Below are positions 28,018-34,496 of a DNA stretch of 34,496 nucleotides, one piece after another. The position numbers and the translations under genes are program-made. The notes under the pieces are model-generated. The model saw only the letters and a list, made by a program, of their open reading frames with translations, searched no databases and was not told where the DNA came from. Origin of the DNA: Ardenticatenales bacterium (GTDB taxonomy: Bacteria; Chloroflexota; Anaerolineae; Ardenticatenales; Ardenticatenaceae); contig JACKAZ010000019.1 in NCBI GenBank assembly GCA_020634795.1, forward strand, positions 1 to 34,496. Direction: 5' to 3'. The first letter of the stretch is position 1; each line of letters begins with the position of its first letter.

Positions 28018-28170
28018 CTATGCACGACCTCGCCGCGCCTTGATCCCTGCGATGAGTTCATCCAGCGACTTGTTGCCAAGCAGTGCCTCGCGTTCAGCCA
28101 TGTAGTCGCCGTAGCCAGTACTGAATTGACGCAAGAAACGAACAGTTTCGACGATTCCGAGTTCCCAATG
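28018..28170 (-). pseudogene. small antitoxin-like frame without a start codon
   Basis: Open stretch encoding ELGIVETVRFLRQFSTGYGD then YMAEREALLGNKSLDELIAG and IKARRGRA. It resembles small proteins (TVRFLQQFETGYGDYTxER) seen beside toxin-antitoxin genes. No ATG, GTG or TTG precedes the conserved part in this frame, so it is truncated or shifted; an internal TTG or ATG would give 38 or 27 residues. It ends 14 bp before the antitoxin start. Confidence 0.4.
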
Positions 28171-28216
28171 ACAATTGCTGATCCAACTTACTCAGACTTA
28201 CAGCGAGCAATCGCTT

Positions 28217-28618
28217 TTATAGCTCCCAATCCTCAATTTGCAACCCTGCTACTCTCGAAAATTCCCTTGTGTTATGGGTTACCAAAATAAAATTGTGGCT
28301 CAAAGCGGTTGCAGCAATCTGAAGGTCGTATGGGCCAATAGGTCTGCCCGCTTGGGTAAGTTCAGAACGAATCCGACCGAAGTGGCGTGCAGCGCTACCA
28401 TCAAAAGGGAATGATGGAAAGCCCAGACTAAGCTCGTCAAGCAGCGCCAAATTTTCGTCGCGGCGCGCACTTTTGAATGCCCCGAAGTACAGTTCTGCTT
28501 TCACAATATCGCACAGAAAGATGCTATTGGGTGAATGCTTTAAGAAATGCCCTTTTACCGACGAGGACTGAGGATTCAGATAACGAATCCAAGCATTGGT
28601 GTCCGGCATCCACATCAT
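28217..28618 (-). CDS. vapC: VapC-type PIN-domain ribonuclease toxin
   Basis: 133 residues from ATG 28618, which lies in ATGA overlapping the antitoxin stop. PIN acidic residues: Asp in MPDTNAWIRYL, Glu in IVKAELYFGAF, Asp in GPYDLQIAATAL and the terminal NTREFSRVAGLQIEDW. It cleaves RNA in a Mg-dependent way; most VapC toxins cut tRNA or rRNA. Complete and probably functional. Confidence 0.92.
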   Translation of the reverse strand: MMWMPDTNAWIRYLNPQSSSVKGHFLKHSPNSIFLCDIVKAELYFGAFKSARRDENLALLDELSLGFPSFPFDGSAARHFGRIRSELTQAGRPIGPYDLQIAATALSHNFILVTHNTREFSRVAGLQIEDWEL

Positions 28619-28824
28619 TCCAGTTCCAAACGCTGTTCGGGTTCGTTCTGGGGACCGCGCTCGAGCGCCTCCCCTTTCCATGCGCCCGCCGTGCGCTCAA
28701 AAAGGCCCGATGACCAGCCAGTTGCATGTCGCTGGCGCACCGACAACAGGAAATCCAAGACTTCTTGGGCTAGTGATTCTGGTAATTGTCCGACTTCGTG
28801 CTTCAACTGTTCGATGGCAGTCAT
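28615..28824 (-). CDS. vapB: VapB-like antitoxin (DUF2281 type)
   Basis: 69 residues. MTAIEQLKHEVGQLPESLAQ then EVLDFLLSVRQRH is the DUF2281 pattern; the Pro/Glu/Arg-rich tail should wrap the toxin. GGAGGG stands 5 bp before ATG 28824; a TTG four codons upstream overlaps that site and is rejected. Coupled to vapC. Confidence 0.82.
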   Translation of the reverse strand: MTAIEQLKHEVGQLPESLAQEVLDFLLSVRQRHATGWSSGLFERTAGAWKGEALERGPQNEPEQRLELE

Positions 28825-28948
28825 AGTACCCTCCAAGGCATGAGACGAAAGGATTTTACTATGGGAACCGCCTCAAGACGAATGGAAGGCTACCATCAGG
28901 CTATGGCAGGGCGGCCTTTGCAGCACAACGCTTCCACATCATCAATAT

Positions 28949-29158
28949 GCTACGCTTAGAGAAGGCAAAGTCTACGTCAAGGGCGTGGCCATCGCACTGG
29001 GTCACCCACTGGGCTGCACCGGTGCCAAGCTCACCGCAAATGATCTACGCAATAGCGCGGCGCAACGCCCGCTCGTGACGATGTGCAGCGGCGGTGGCAT
29101 GGCGCCGCGGGCGCTTAACAATCTGCTACAGCAGCGCCAACAGCTCGATCTCGGCTAA
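28949..29158 (+). pseudogene. decayed thiolase 3' fragment 1
   Basis: GVAIALGHPLGCTGAKLT and later VTMCSGGGM match the end of FadA (GGAIALGHPLGCTGAKLT, VTMCIGGGM). The segment between is shortened and read out of frame (LTANDLRNSAAQRPL; the -1 frame gives ARRNAR as in FadA). There is no start and no upstream thiolase body. After GGGM it diverges and abuts the truncated toxin gene on the other strand. Confidence 0.85.
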
Positions 29159-29284
29159 CGAAAGCAATTCCCCATTTTTCTTGCCGCTCCACCCGTACTC
29201 GCGAACCGTGACGACGTCGTGGATTGGGTCGAAGGTGGACTTCAACCAACGATCAACGTTCTCATCGAGCAAAATCCGCATCAT
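29126..29284 (-). pseudogene. DUF5615/Mut7-C-type PIN-like toxin, C-terminally truncated
   Basis: 52 residues from ATG 29284, which overlaps the antitoxin stop (ATGA). MMRILLDENVDRWLKSTFD then HDVVTVREYGWSGKKNGELL is the start of DUF5615 toxins, which normally run to about 110 residues with a TTDxNL motif. Here the frame stops after LSLAEIELLALL where the thiolase fragment begins, so about half the domain is gone. Confidence 0.8.
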
Positions 29285-29493
29285 GTTGTGGCAAGAAGAG
29301 CATCCTTCGCCATCTCCAAAAAAGCGATGGGCTGTTCTCGTGTCACGCCAGGGAAGCCGTCAAGGAAATCATCCAGTGTCTCCCCTCCTTCAATATAGTC
29401 GAGGAGCGTTTGCACAGGGACACGCGTCCCTTGAAAGACGGGGGTACCACCCATAATGTCCGGATCGGTGTGGAATATACCTTGACTGCTCAT
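29281..29493 (-). CDS. DUF433-family antitoxin
   Basis: 70 residues from ATG 29493. IMGGTPVFQGTRVPVQTLLD followed by YIEGGETLDDFLDGFPGVTR is the full DUF433 helix-turn-helix signature. It is the standard partner of DUF5615 toxins, and its stop overlaps the toxin start. With the toxin truncated, the antitoxin may persist alone. Confidence 0.9.
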   Translation of the reverse strand: MSSQGIFHTDPDIMGGTPVFQGTRVPVQTLLDYIEGGETLDDFLDGFPGVTREQPIAFLEMAKDALLATT

Positions 29494-29880
29494 CAGGCAA
29501 CCTCTTGGTAAATTAAGTGATATAACGGTTTGCGATGGATAAACATAGGCGATGCACCGCTTGCCTAGTGATCCTGCCGCGCCCCAAATCCCTGCGATAT
29601 GAACATACAAGATACGATTGTGTGGTACGTCGCGCTGCCAGTGACGGCGTTAGCTATATCCGACTCATCGCAGAGGAGCGCAAGCTGCTCCAGAACGTCC
29701 GCCATGCAAAGATTATGCCCGCCGAACCTTCGTAGGACAAAGTAAAGCGAGGGGGTGAGCGGCCTCACCCCGGCAAAACCACAAATCACCCGGCTTTGCC
29801 GACCCTCTGATGACGCGTTACGTCTCCTGAAAGGGCGATCCTCATACCGCCCAAGTTGCCGAATAAGCGCAAGCTGAGAT
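29494..29880. other. gene-poor stretch between DUF433 and thiolase fragment 2
   Basis: No recognisable gene on either strand. Frames in both directions are short and lack family motifs. A GGCGGGCATAATC stretch on the minus strand (near 29710-29725) could be a -10 region for leftward transcription into the DUF433 gene. Confidence 0.3.
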
Positions 29881-30098
29881 CCGTGAGCTTGGCTTGGAGA
29901 AGCAAGCCCAACGTCAACAGCGGCGCTTTCGCTTCGGGCCACCCGCCGGGCTGCACCGGCGCCAAGCTCACCGCAAATGATCTACGCAATAGCGCGGCGC
30001 AACGTCCGCTCATGAGGATGTGCAGCGGCGGTGGCATGGGCGCCGCTGGTATCTTCGAAACTCTGCGTGGTAGGCGTAGCGGTTGGACGAAGAAATAG
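29881..30098 (+). pseudogene. decayed thiolase 3' fragment 2
   Basis: PNVNSGAFASGHPPGCTGAK then MCSGGGMGAAGIFETLRGR matches the FadA end, with the same internal deletion/shift as fragment 1 (identical stretch GCAAATGATCTACGCAATAG). Downstream sequence TAGCGGTTGGACGAAGAAAT and the hairpin also match the fadA 3' flank, so the whole 3' end was copied. Confidence 0.87.
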
Positions 30099-30127
30099 CA
30101 CCGCCTCTCCGCGCTGGAGGGGCGGTG
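30098..30127 (+). terminator. copy of the fadA hairpin
   Basis: GCACCGCCTCTCC - GCGCT - GGAGGGGCGGTG, a diverged copy of the hairpin at 27392-27422, in the same position relative to the thiolase remnant. Confidence 0.55.
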
Positions 30128-30412
30128 TGGCTGGGGATTTCGGTGGAAAGTGGCGAGCAAACGCGCGCGCTCTTCGCGCTCTGCGACTATCCCCACAACT
30201 GTAGCAGACAGAGCGCGGTTGCAGTTACCAGGTTACGCTGCACGAACAAACGGGGCGATTGCATGTGCTTGTTGGATGTGCATCGCTCACGACTCTCCTG
30301 CGTGTGAGCGACGTCGCCCTTCTCGAACAAACCCTACGATCTCCTCAGCGGTCAATCCAAGCCCTACGATGCGACACTATTATACAATTTTTCACATCAT
30401 AGAATGTGGGTA

Positions 30413-30504
30413 ATACCAAATCGTACCAATTAGAGTTTGTAGAGTTGCATTACAGGCGTGGTTCTCTCCCTGTCTAATGCAACCTCGTCACTTCGATTTG
30501 GTAT
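30413..30504. repeat. nested inverted repeat, MITE-like
   Basis: Outer arms ATACCAAATCG (30413-30423) and CGATTTGGTAT (30494-30504), inner arms GTTGCATTA (30444-30452) and TAATGCAAC (30475-30483); both pairs are perfect. The region is A+T-rich relative to its surroundings. No target duplication is apparent. Confidence 0.6.
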
Positions 30505-30547
30505 CGGAAGGTTGATTGTGCCACGTCGATCAATGGTAACAGCAAAG

Positions 30548-30620
30548 CAGGGGCCTGCGCAGGCAGGCCCAGGGGCCGACAGGCCCTCCAGCGGGGATTT
30601 TAATCCCCCGCCCCACGGTT
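30548..30620. repeat. cluster of short G/C palindromes
   Basis: GGGGCCTGCGCAGGCAGGCC, then GGGGCCGACAGGCCC, then GGGGATTTTAATCCCC. Three hairpin-forming units in a row resemble REP-type intergenic repeats. Confidence 0.5.
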
Positions 30621-31043
30621 ACACCGTCAATTCCTCATCCACAATTGTCTATGAGAATGGGTATAATGAATTGGCACATCTTCAGAACACAGGAGATACC
30701 TCATACTGCACGGGAGTAGGAACAAGGGCCTGATCTGCGTATAAATGCTGCGTGCTGTGCGGAATAGAAGAATATCAGTCGCACAGCGACCCTGTTTTCT
30801 CTCAGAGCAATATCCGACGTCGTCAAATTATTACGACATCTTGTGTGTTGCCAATGACCCGCACGAAGCGTGGCCCTTCTACTTCCGACAGAGCCAGCAA
30901 TCGCGCCCCCCAGCGCGGCCCCGCCCGCCGCCCCGCCCCCGCATTCACAGCGCATCGCAGCGCCGGACAGCGTTGCCATGCCATGCAGAAACGTTGCAGG
31001 GGCAACGCAGTAACCGCTGTTCCTCCGCTGCCCCGATTCTCGA

Positions 31044-31071
31044 TTCTCGATGTCCATAGATGCGCTATACT
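31044..31071 (+). promoter_or_regulatory. possible promoter of the channel gene
   Basis: TTCTCG (31044-31049), 16-bp spacer, TATACT (31066-31071). The -35 is weak. Confidence 0.35.
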
Positions 31072-31076
31072 CAACC

Positions 31077-31100
31077 CATGCACCATGCACCATGCACCAC
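31077..31100 (+). repeat. CATGCAC heptamers in the channel-gene leader
   Basis: Three CATGCAC units lie between the putative -10 and the ATG, about 20 bp before the start. Same heptamer as in the four-helix-bundle cassette 1 right arm. Confidence 0.8.
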
Positions 31101-31118
31101 TCGCCCTATACGCTCCTC

Positions 31119-32159
31119 ATGAACGCGGTCGACATCCTCGTTTTCGTGGCAGGGCTGACCCTCGTCCTCGTCACGCTACGTTCGGCGATCTATACTTTCA
31201 TCCTGCCACGCAGCACCCGCGACGTGGTAACGACCACGCTTTTTCATCTGGTGCGCAAACCGTTCGCTTTTTTGGCGAAACGCGCCTCCCGCTACGAGCG
31301 GACCGACGAAATCCTCGCCCTCTACGGCCCCGTCGCGCTCCTGCTGCTGCTCCCGTTCTGGCTGCTGTTGCTGGAGCTGGGCTTCATGTGGATGAACTGG
31401 GCGGTGGGCGTCCGCGACTGGCAGACAGCCTTCACCCTCAGCGGCTCCTCGCTGCTCACCCTGGGTTATTCCCCCGTCAGCTCCTTGCCGCTGACGATCC
31501 TTTCGTTTGTCGAGGCCACCCTGGGGCTGATCCTCATCGCCCTGCTGATCGCTTATCTGCCCGTCATCTACGGCGCCTTCACGCGCCGCGAGCAGGAATT
31601 GATCATGTTGGAGGTGCGGGCAGGCTCGCCCCCCTCGGCGCTAGAGATGCTGGTACGGGCGCATCGGATCGGACGGCTGGATGCGCTGGGTGAGCTGTGG
31701 GCCACCTACGAAAAATGGTTTGCCGACATCGAGGAAAGCCACACGTCGATCGCGGCGGTGGCGATCTTCCGCTCGGCCACACCCGAGCGCCACTGGCTGG
31801 TGGCCTCGGCGACGATTATGGACGCGGCAGCGCTCGCGGCCTCAACACTGGAGATCCCGCGCGACAGCCGCGCCGACCTCTGCATCCGCGCGGGGTACAT
31901 GGCGTTGCGGCGCATCGCGGCCTATTTCGACGTGGAGGCGCTGCCCGATCCGCGCTTCCCCCGCGACCCGATCTCCGTGACGCGTGCCGAGTGGGAGGCC
32001 GTGCGCGCCCAACTCGGTGCCGAGGGGCTGCCGCTGAAGGCCGATGGGGATCAGGCGTGGCAGGATTTCGCGGGCTGGCGCGTCAACTACGATGCGGTGC
32101 TGATGCGCCTCGCCGAAATCATCGTCGTGCCACCGAGGGCGCTGTGGGGTGGGGAGTGA
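31119..32159 (+). CDS. potassium-channel-like membrane protein with large cytosolic tail
   Basis: 346 residues. TM helices at about 4-26, 67-92 and 125-148; between the last two is a pore-loop-like segment SGSSLLTLGYSP (about 108-119). In K+ channels the filter is TVGYGD; here it is TLGYSP. The tail (about 155-346) is soluble, alpha-helical and starts REQELIMLEVRAGSPPSALE; I recognise no regulatory domain in it. ATG 31119 fits a hydrophobic N-terminus (MNAVDILVFVAGLTLVLVTL). The next gene is convergent. Ion selectivity is not certain; it may be a channel relative of unknown cargo. Confidence 0.7.
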   Translation: MNAVDILVFVAGLTLVLVTLRSAIYTFILPRSTRDVVTTTLFHLVRKPFAFLAKRASRYERTDEILALYGPVALLLLLPFWLLLLELGFMWMNWAVGVRDWQTAFTLSGSSLLTLGYSPVSSLPLTILSFVEATLGLILIALLIAYLPVIYGAFTRREQELIMLEVRAGSPPSALEMLVRAHRIGRLDALGELWATYEKWFADIEESHTSIAAVAIFRSATPERHWLVASATIMDAAALAASTLEIPRDSRADLCIRAGYMALRRIAAYFDVEALPDPRFPRDPISVTRAEWEAVRAQLGAEGLPLKADGDQAWQDFAGWRVNYDAVLMRLAEIIVVPPRALWGGE

Positions 32160-32174
32160 AACGAAGGCACCGAC

Positions 32175-32840
32175 TTACGGCAGCTGCGGACAGAGCTGGC
32201 CGAGTTCGGAGGATGGCCCGTAAGCCTCGATGCAATAGTCATAGAAGGACTTGTTAGGCTCGAAAGGGATATAGCGCCGACGCACAGAGAGCGGCCCTCC
32301 GTTTACGGTCGCGAGATAGTCGTCAAGTGTGCTGCCCGAGCGCGAATAATAGAGCGCTGTGACGTATCTCGAGTCAAAGCCCCGGCTTCCCGGCTCGCGT
32401 TTAACCCACTCCCCAGAAAGAGCAAAGCCCATTTTTGGATAGACTAGGTAAAAGAACACGCCAACCCAGGCTGTATCGATGCCCGTTACAATAACGGGCA
32501 CGACATAGTGCGGGTCACCCAAGAGATTGGTCACATCAGAAACCACCATCTCAGCGCCAAGGATCTCTATACTGATCTCCTCAATCCGCCCACTTTCGTC
32601 ATTACTGAGAACCGCGTTCCCCAACAATGATGGCGCTTCCCAATACATTATATAGTGATTGTCGGTCACTCCATAGTCTAAAATCTCTGGATTCGCCTCC
32701 AAGATCGCCATCGCATCCCACAACGGCGTTTCCCCAGCAACCAAGCCCTCCCAGCAGGGTGGTCGGCAAGACTCGTCGTACAGCCAACGACGGTCGATCC
32801 TTTCAGGAAGACTTTCGCGCTGCTCGAACTCGGCAACCAC
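32175..32840 (-). CDS. secreted/lipoprotein-type protein, C-terminal part (separated from its signal peptide)
   Basis: 221 residues from a GTG. SCRPPCWEGLVAGETPLWDA is a motif I associate with Chloroflexota lipoproteins (CxxPCWxGIxPGxTxxxxA), followed by a beta-rich body ending with paired cysteines. As listed it has no signal peptide, which is odd for such a protein. The frame is open further upstream as ARGYPTRVRTPYPIGEERTH, which joins the upstream lipoprotein reading frame (ARGYP) if a 61-bp repeat insertion is removed. Function unknown. Confidence 0.65.
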   Translation of the reverse strand: MVAEFEQRESLPERIDRRWLYDESCRPPCWEGLVAGETPLWDAMAILEANPEILDYGVTDNHYIMYWEAPSLLGNAVLSNDESGRIEEISIEILGAEMVVSDVTNLLGDPHYVVPVIVTGIDTAWVGVFFYLVYPKMGFALSGEWVKREPGSRGFDSRYVTALYYSRSGSTLDDYLATVNGGPLSVRRRYIPFEPNKSFYDYCIEAYGPSSELGQLCPQLP

Positions 32841-32883
32841 AGTGTGCGTCCGTTCCTCGCCAATCGGATAGGGCGTCCGTACC

Positions 32884-33156
32884 CTAGTGGGATACCCACG
32901 CGCCGTCGGCCTTGGCGCGGGGATTCAAACGCACCACATGCAGCATGGCGGGATACCCACGCGCCGTCGGCCTTGGCACCGCCGTCACCGTGGCCTCTCC
33001 CGTGCCGCTCGCCGCGGCAGGCCGCGCTGAATCCGTCGCTGTTGCAACGCGGCTAGGCGTTGCAAGCGCGTCGGTGGTGCGCGGCGCGGCGCGGCAGCCA
33101 AGCACAGCGAGGGCAACGAGGAGGGCAACGAAGAATGCCGCCAGCTCTCTGTTCAT
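32884..33156 (-). CDS. lipoprotein, N-terminal part (signal peptide and linker)
   Basis: 90 residues from ATG 33156. MNRELAAFFVALLVALAVLGC is a lipoprotein signal peptide with lipobox VLGC (Cys21), followed by a Thr/Ala/Pro linker to PRPTARGYPA. It then reads a repeat-derived tail (MLHVVRLNPRAKADGAWVSH) and stops. I read it as the 5' half of the gene continuing at 32840. A 68-residue secreted peptide is the alternative. Confidence 0.65.
   Translation of the reverse strand: MNRELAAFFVALLVALAVLGCRAAPRTTDALATPSRVATATDSARPAAASGTGEATVTAVPRPTARGYPAMLHVVRLNPRAKADGAWVSH
32889..32977. repeat. 28-bp direct repeat, 61 bp apart, breaking the lipoprotein gene
   Basis: GGGATACCCACGCGCCGTCG and 8 more identical bases occur at 32889-32916 and 32950-32977. 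The 61-bp offset is not a multiple of three, so the second copy shifts the frame. Confidence 0.85.
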
Positions 33157-33293
33157 CACGCATCTCCTATCTCGGCGTGGGGAGGGTTTCGTGTGGGGTC
33201 GGGTTATGTAAGATGCTGCGTCGTTGGCGAGAAGGGCGACCACAAGGGTCGCCCCTACAGTGTCACCGATCGCATGGTTTCAACGCTTCTCGT

Positions 33294-34091
33294 CTACTCG
33301 GCGCTCGTGTAACGGGCAGGCCGCCGCTCGCGCAGGGCGTTGACCCCGTCCATCATGTCCTCGCCGAAGAAGTTGAGCATTTCGAGTGCCAGCGAATGAT
33401 CGAAGATCGGCCCCGCATTGAGCAGCCACTGGTTGAGCGCCCGCTTCGTGAAGCGAATGGCGTGGCGCGGCCCCGTAGCAAGCGTCGTCGCGACCTCCAT
33501 CGCTTTGTCGAGCAGGTCGTCGTCCGGCACGCAGAGGCTGACGAGGCCGATGCGCTCCGCCTCCGCCCCGCTGACGAAGTCACTGGTCATCAGGTAGTAC
33601 TTCGACTTCGCCATGCCGCAGAGCAGCGGCCAGATGATGGCGGCATGGTCCCCCGCCGCCACCCCCATCCGCACATGGCCATCCGCCAGCCGTGCACCTT
33701 CCGCCGCAATCGAGATGTCGGCCAGCAGCGCCACCACCAAGCCCGCCCCCACCGCTGGCCCGTTGATCGCCGAGACGAGCGGGGTTTGGCAGTGGAGCAT
33801 GTTGTAGACGAGGTCGCGCGCCTCGTCGAGGATGCGCAGGATTTCGTCGTAGTTGCGGTAAGCGTCCTCCACTAACTTCAGATCGCCCCCTGCCGAAAAG
33901 GCGCGGCCCGCCCCCGTCACCACCGCCACCCGTACCTCGGGGTCGCGGTCGATCGTCTTCCACACTTCGACCAGCTCCGTGTGCAACTGTCGATCGGCCG
34001 CATTCAGCACCTCGGGCCGGTTGAGCGTCATCCACAAAATACCATGCTCGCGCCGCTCAAAGACGATATGTTGAAAGTCGTCGTAGGTCAT
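33294..34091 (-). CDS. enoyl-CoA hydratase/isomerase (crotonase) family protein
   Basis: 265 residues from ATG 34091 (MTYDDFQHIVFERREHGILW). Crotonase motifs: TLNRPEVLNAAD, the oxyanion-hole GRAFSAGGDLK, and SAINGPAVGAGLVVALLADI. The two hydratase glutamates are not in their usual places: the first site is in GAGLVVAL and the second in HVRMGVAAGDHA. So it may catalyse another crotonase reaction or use the GDH acid. An upstream ATG at 34145 would add 18 residues with no family match. It stands alone and not next to the fad cluster. Confidence 0.88.
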   Translation of the reverse strand: MTYDDFQHIVFERREHGILWMTLNRPEVLNAADRQLHTELVEVWKTIDRDPEVRVAVVTGAGRAFSAGGDLKLVEDAYRNYDEILRILDEARDLVYNMLHCQTPLVSAINGPAVGAGLVVALLADISIAAEGARLADGHVRMGVAAGDHAAIIWPLLCGMAKSKYYLMTSDFVSGAEAERIGLVSLCVPDDDLLDKAMEVATTLATGPRHAIRFTKRALNQWLLNAGPIFDHSLALEMLNFFGEDMMDGVNALRERRPARYTSAE

Positions 34092-34183
34092 ACTGAGTTT
34101 CCCGTTGGTTGGTTCACGTCTGGAGATAGAGATAGAGAGGGGCATTGTGCTGACACTGCCTCCTCAACGCTACGCAATGTAAT

Positions 34184-34227
34184 CCTTGCCCCTTGCCCCT
34201 TGCACTTTGCACGTTGCACGTTGCCCC
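34184..34227. repeat. heptamer array of CCTTGCC/CGTTGCA type
   Basis: Six period-7 units: CCTTGCC, CCTTGCC, CCTTGCA, CTTTGCA, CGTTGCA, CGTTGCC. Spacer 34092-34274 holds nothing else recognisable. Confidence 0.75.
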
Positions 34228-34274
34228 CAATCATAGCCCACCCACGCCAATCGTGGCAGGCCGCCGACCCAAAA

Positions 34275-34303
34275 CAACGCCCCCGCACTGGGCGAGGGCG
34301 TTG
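34275..34303 (-). terminator. rho-independent terminator of the gene at the right edge
   Basis: On the minus strand, CAACGCCC - loop - GGGCGTTG is followed by TTTTGGG. It lies 29 bp past the stop at 34332. Confidence 0.7.
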
Positions 34304-34331
34304 CGATGCGTTGCGGGAACGTGGGGTTGGC

Positions 34332-34496
34332 CTAGCGTCGGCGGCGCTGGGCCACGAGGAGCGTGGCCCCCAGCGCGGTCAGGCCGAGCAGGGCAAAGAG
34401 CCAACCGTTGCTCGATCCGCTGTCACTGCTCAAACCATCCACTTCGATAGCGGTTACCGGTTGGGTTGCGGTAGCTGTCGGCGGTAAAGCCGTCGC
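34332..34496 (-). CDS. C-terminus of a surface-anchored protein (5' part beyond window)
   Basis: Last 54 residues only. A Thr/Pro/Ala linker (ALPPTATATQPVTAIEVDGL) is followed by a Ser/Gly spacer, one hydrophobic helix (GWLFALLGLTALGATLLVAQ) and terminal RRRR. This is a C-terminal sorting or tail-anchor signal, positive-inside. The main domain is outside the window. Confidence 0.7.
   Translation of the reverse strand, partial: ATALPPTATATQPVTAIEVDGLSSDSGSSNGWLFALLGLTALGATLLVAQRRRR

Larger units (their letters stand above)
30128..31118. other. repeat-rich spacer without a gene
   Basis: About 1 kb before the channel gene. It holds a nested inverted repeat (30413-30504), G/C palindromes (about 30548-30620) and heptamers near the end. 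A minus-strand stretch near 30303-30385 encodes IVGLGLTAEEIVGFVREG without a start; it could be an antitoxin tail remnant. Long plus-strand frames into the channel gene are shadows. Confidence 0.5.

Noticed and set aside
30303..30385. Antitoxin-tail-like sequence IVGLGLTAEEIVGFVREG on the minus strand
   Set aside because: No start codon, very short, and the match to antitoxin tails is too weak to list as a gene.
30752..31693. 313-codon plus-strand frame
   Set aside because: Its second half is the wrong frame of the channel gene and its first half is Arg/Pro-rich translation of G+C-rich spacer.

Overview
The window looks like a chromosomal segment of a Chloroflexota bacterium (Anaerolineae/Chloroflexia type). 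This is inferred from threonine/proline-rich membrane-anchored proteins, a FadN-FadA-acyl-CoA dehydrogenase set, CHAT/vWA conflict genes and many intergenic 7-bp tandem repeats. No rRNA, tRNA or marker gene fixes the taxon. The first ~6 kb is visibly richer in A+T than the GC-rich remainder, which fits an acquired island.

Region by region. (1) 1-5.3 kb: an operon-like conflict cassette made of a ChlD-type vWA protein (broken by a frameshift), a CHAT caspase-like protease and a large protein with three HTH domains plus TPRs. (2) 5.3-7.5 kb: a gene-poor stretch with a nucleotidyltransferase-like remnant, a Thr/Pro-rich membrane protein and a solo-tnpA IS200/IS605 element. (3) 7.5-17.5 kb: housekeeping genes mfd-aroC (overlapping), mrp, two overlapping endonuclease/exonuclease/phosphatase-family membrane proteins, a pRiA4b ORF-3-like zinc protein and a PPK2 kinase. 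(4) 18.2-27.4 kb: a beta-oxidation cluster, all on the + strand: two acyl-CoA dehydrogenases, FadN-type hydratase/hydroxyacyl-CoA dehydrogenase and FadA thiolase. It is interrupted twice by a four-helix-bundle gene of the 23S rRNA-intervening-sequence (S23/IVP/Avd-like) family. (5) 27.5-30.1 kb: three toxin-antitoxin modules, at least two with damaged toxins, lying between the intact thiolase gene and two decayed copies of its 3' end. (6) 30.1-34.5 kb: a repeat-rich spacer, a potassium-channel-like membrane protein, a lipoprotein gene split by a 61-bp repeat insertion, a crotonase-family protein and the C-terminus of a surface-anchored protein.

The most unusual signal is the pairing of the four-helix-bundle genes with inverted arrays of 7-bp repeats. 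Both copies have the same plan: heptamers in one orientation, the gene, then the same heptamers inverted. They use different heptamers (GGTGCAT for copy 1, GGCGAAT/AGCGAAT for copy 2), and both sit in spacers between beta-oxidation genes. Copy 1 also shows tandem amplification of its 5' end (159-bp units) and its 3' end (94-bp units) at the heptamer arrays, plus an IS3-family insertion that supplies the present stop codon. Solo heptamer arrays of several sequences, all with period 7, occur in at least eight other spacers. I read this as a candidate undescribed family of S23-like cassettes whose transcript could fold into a long stem around the gene, as in rRNA intervening sequences. The structure is seen directly; mobility and function are inference.
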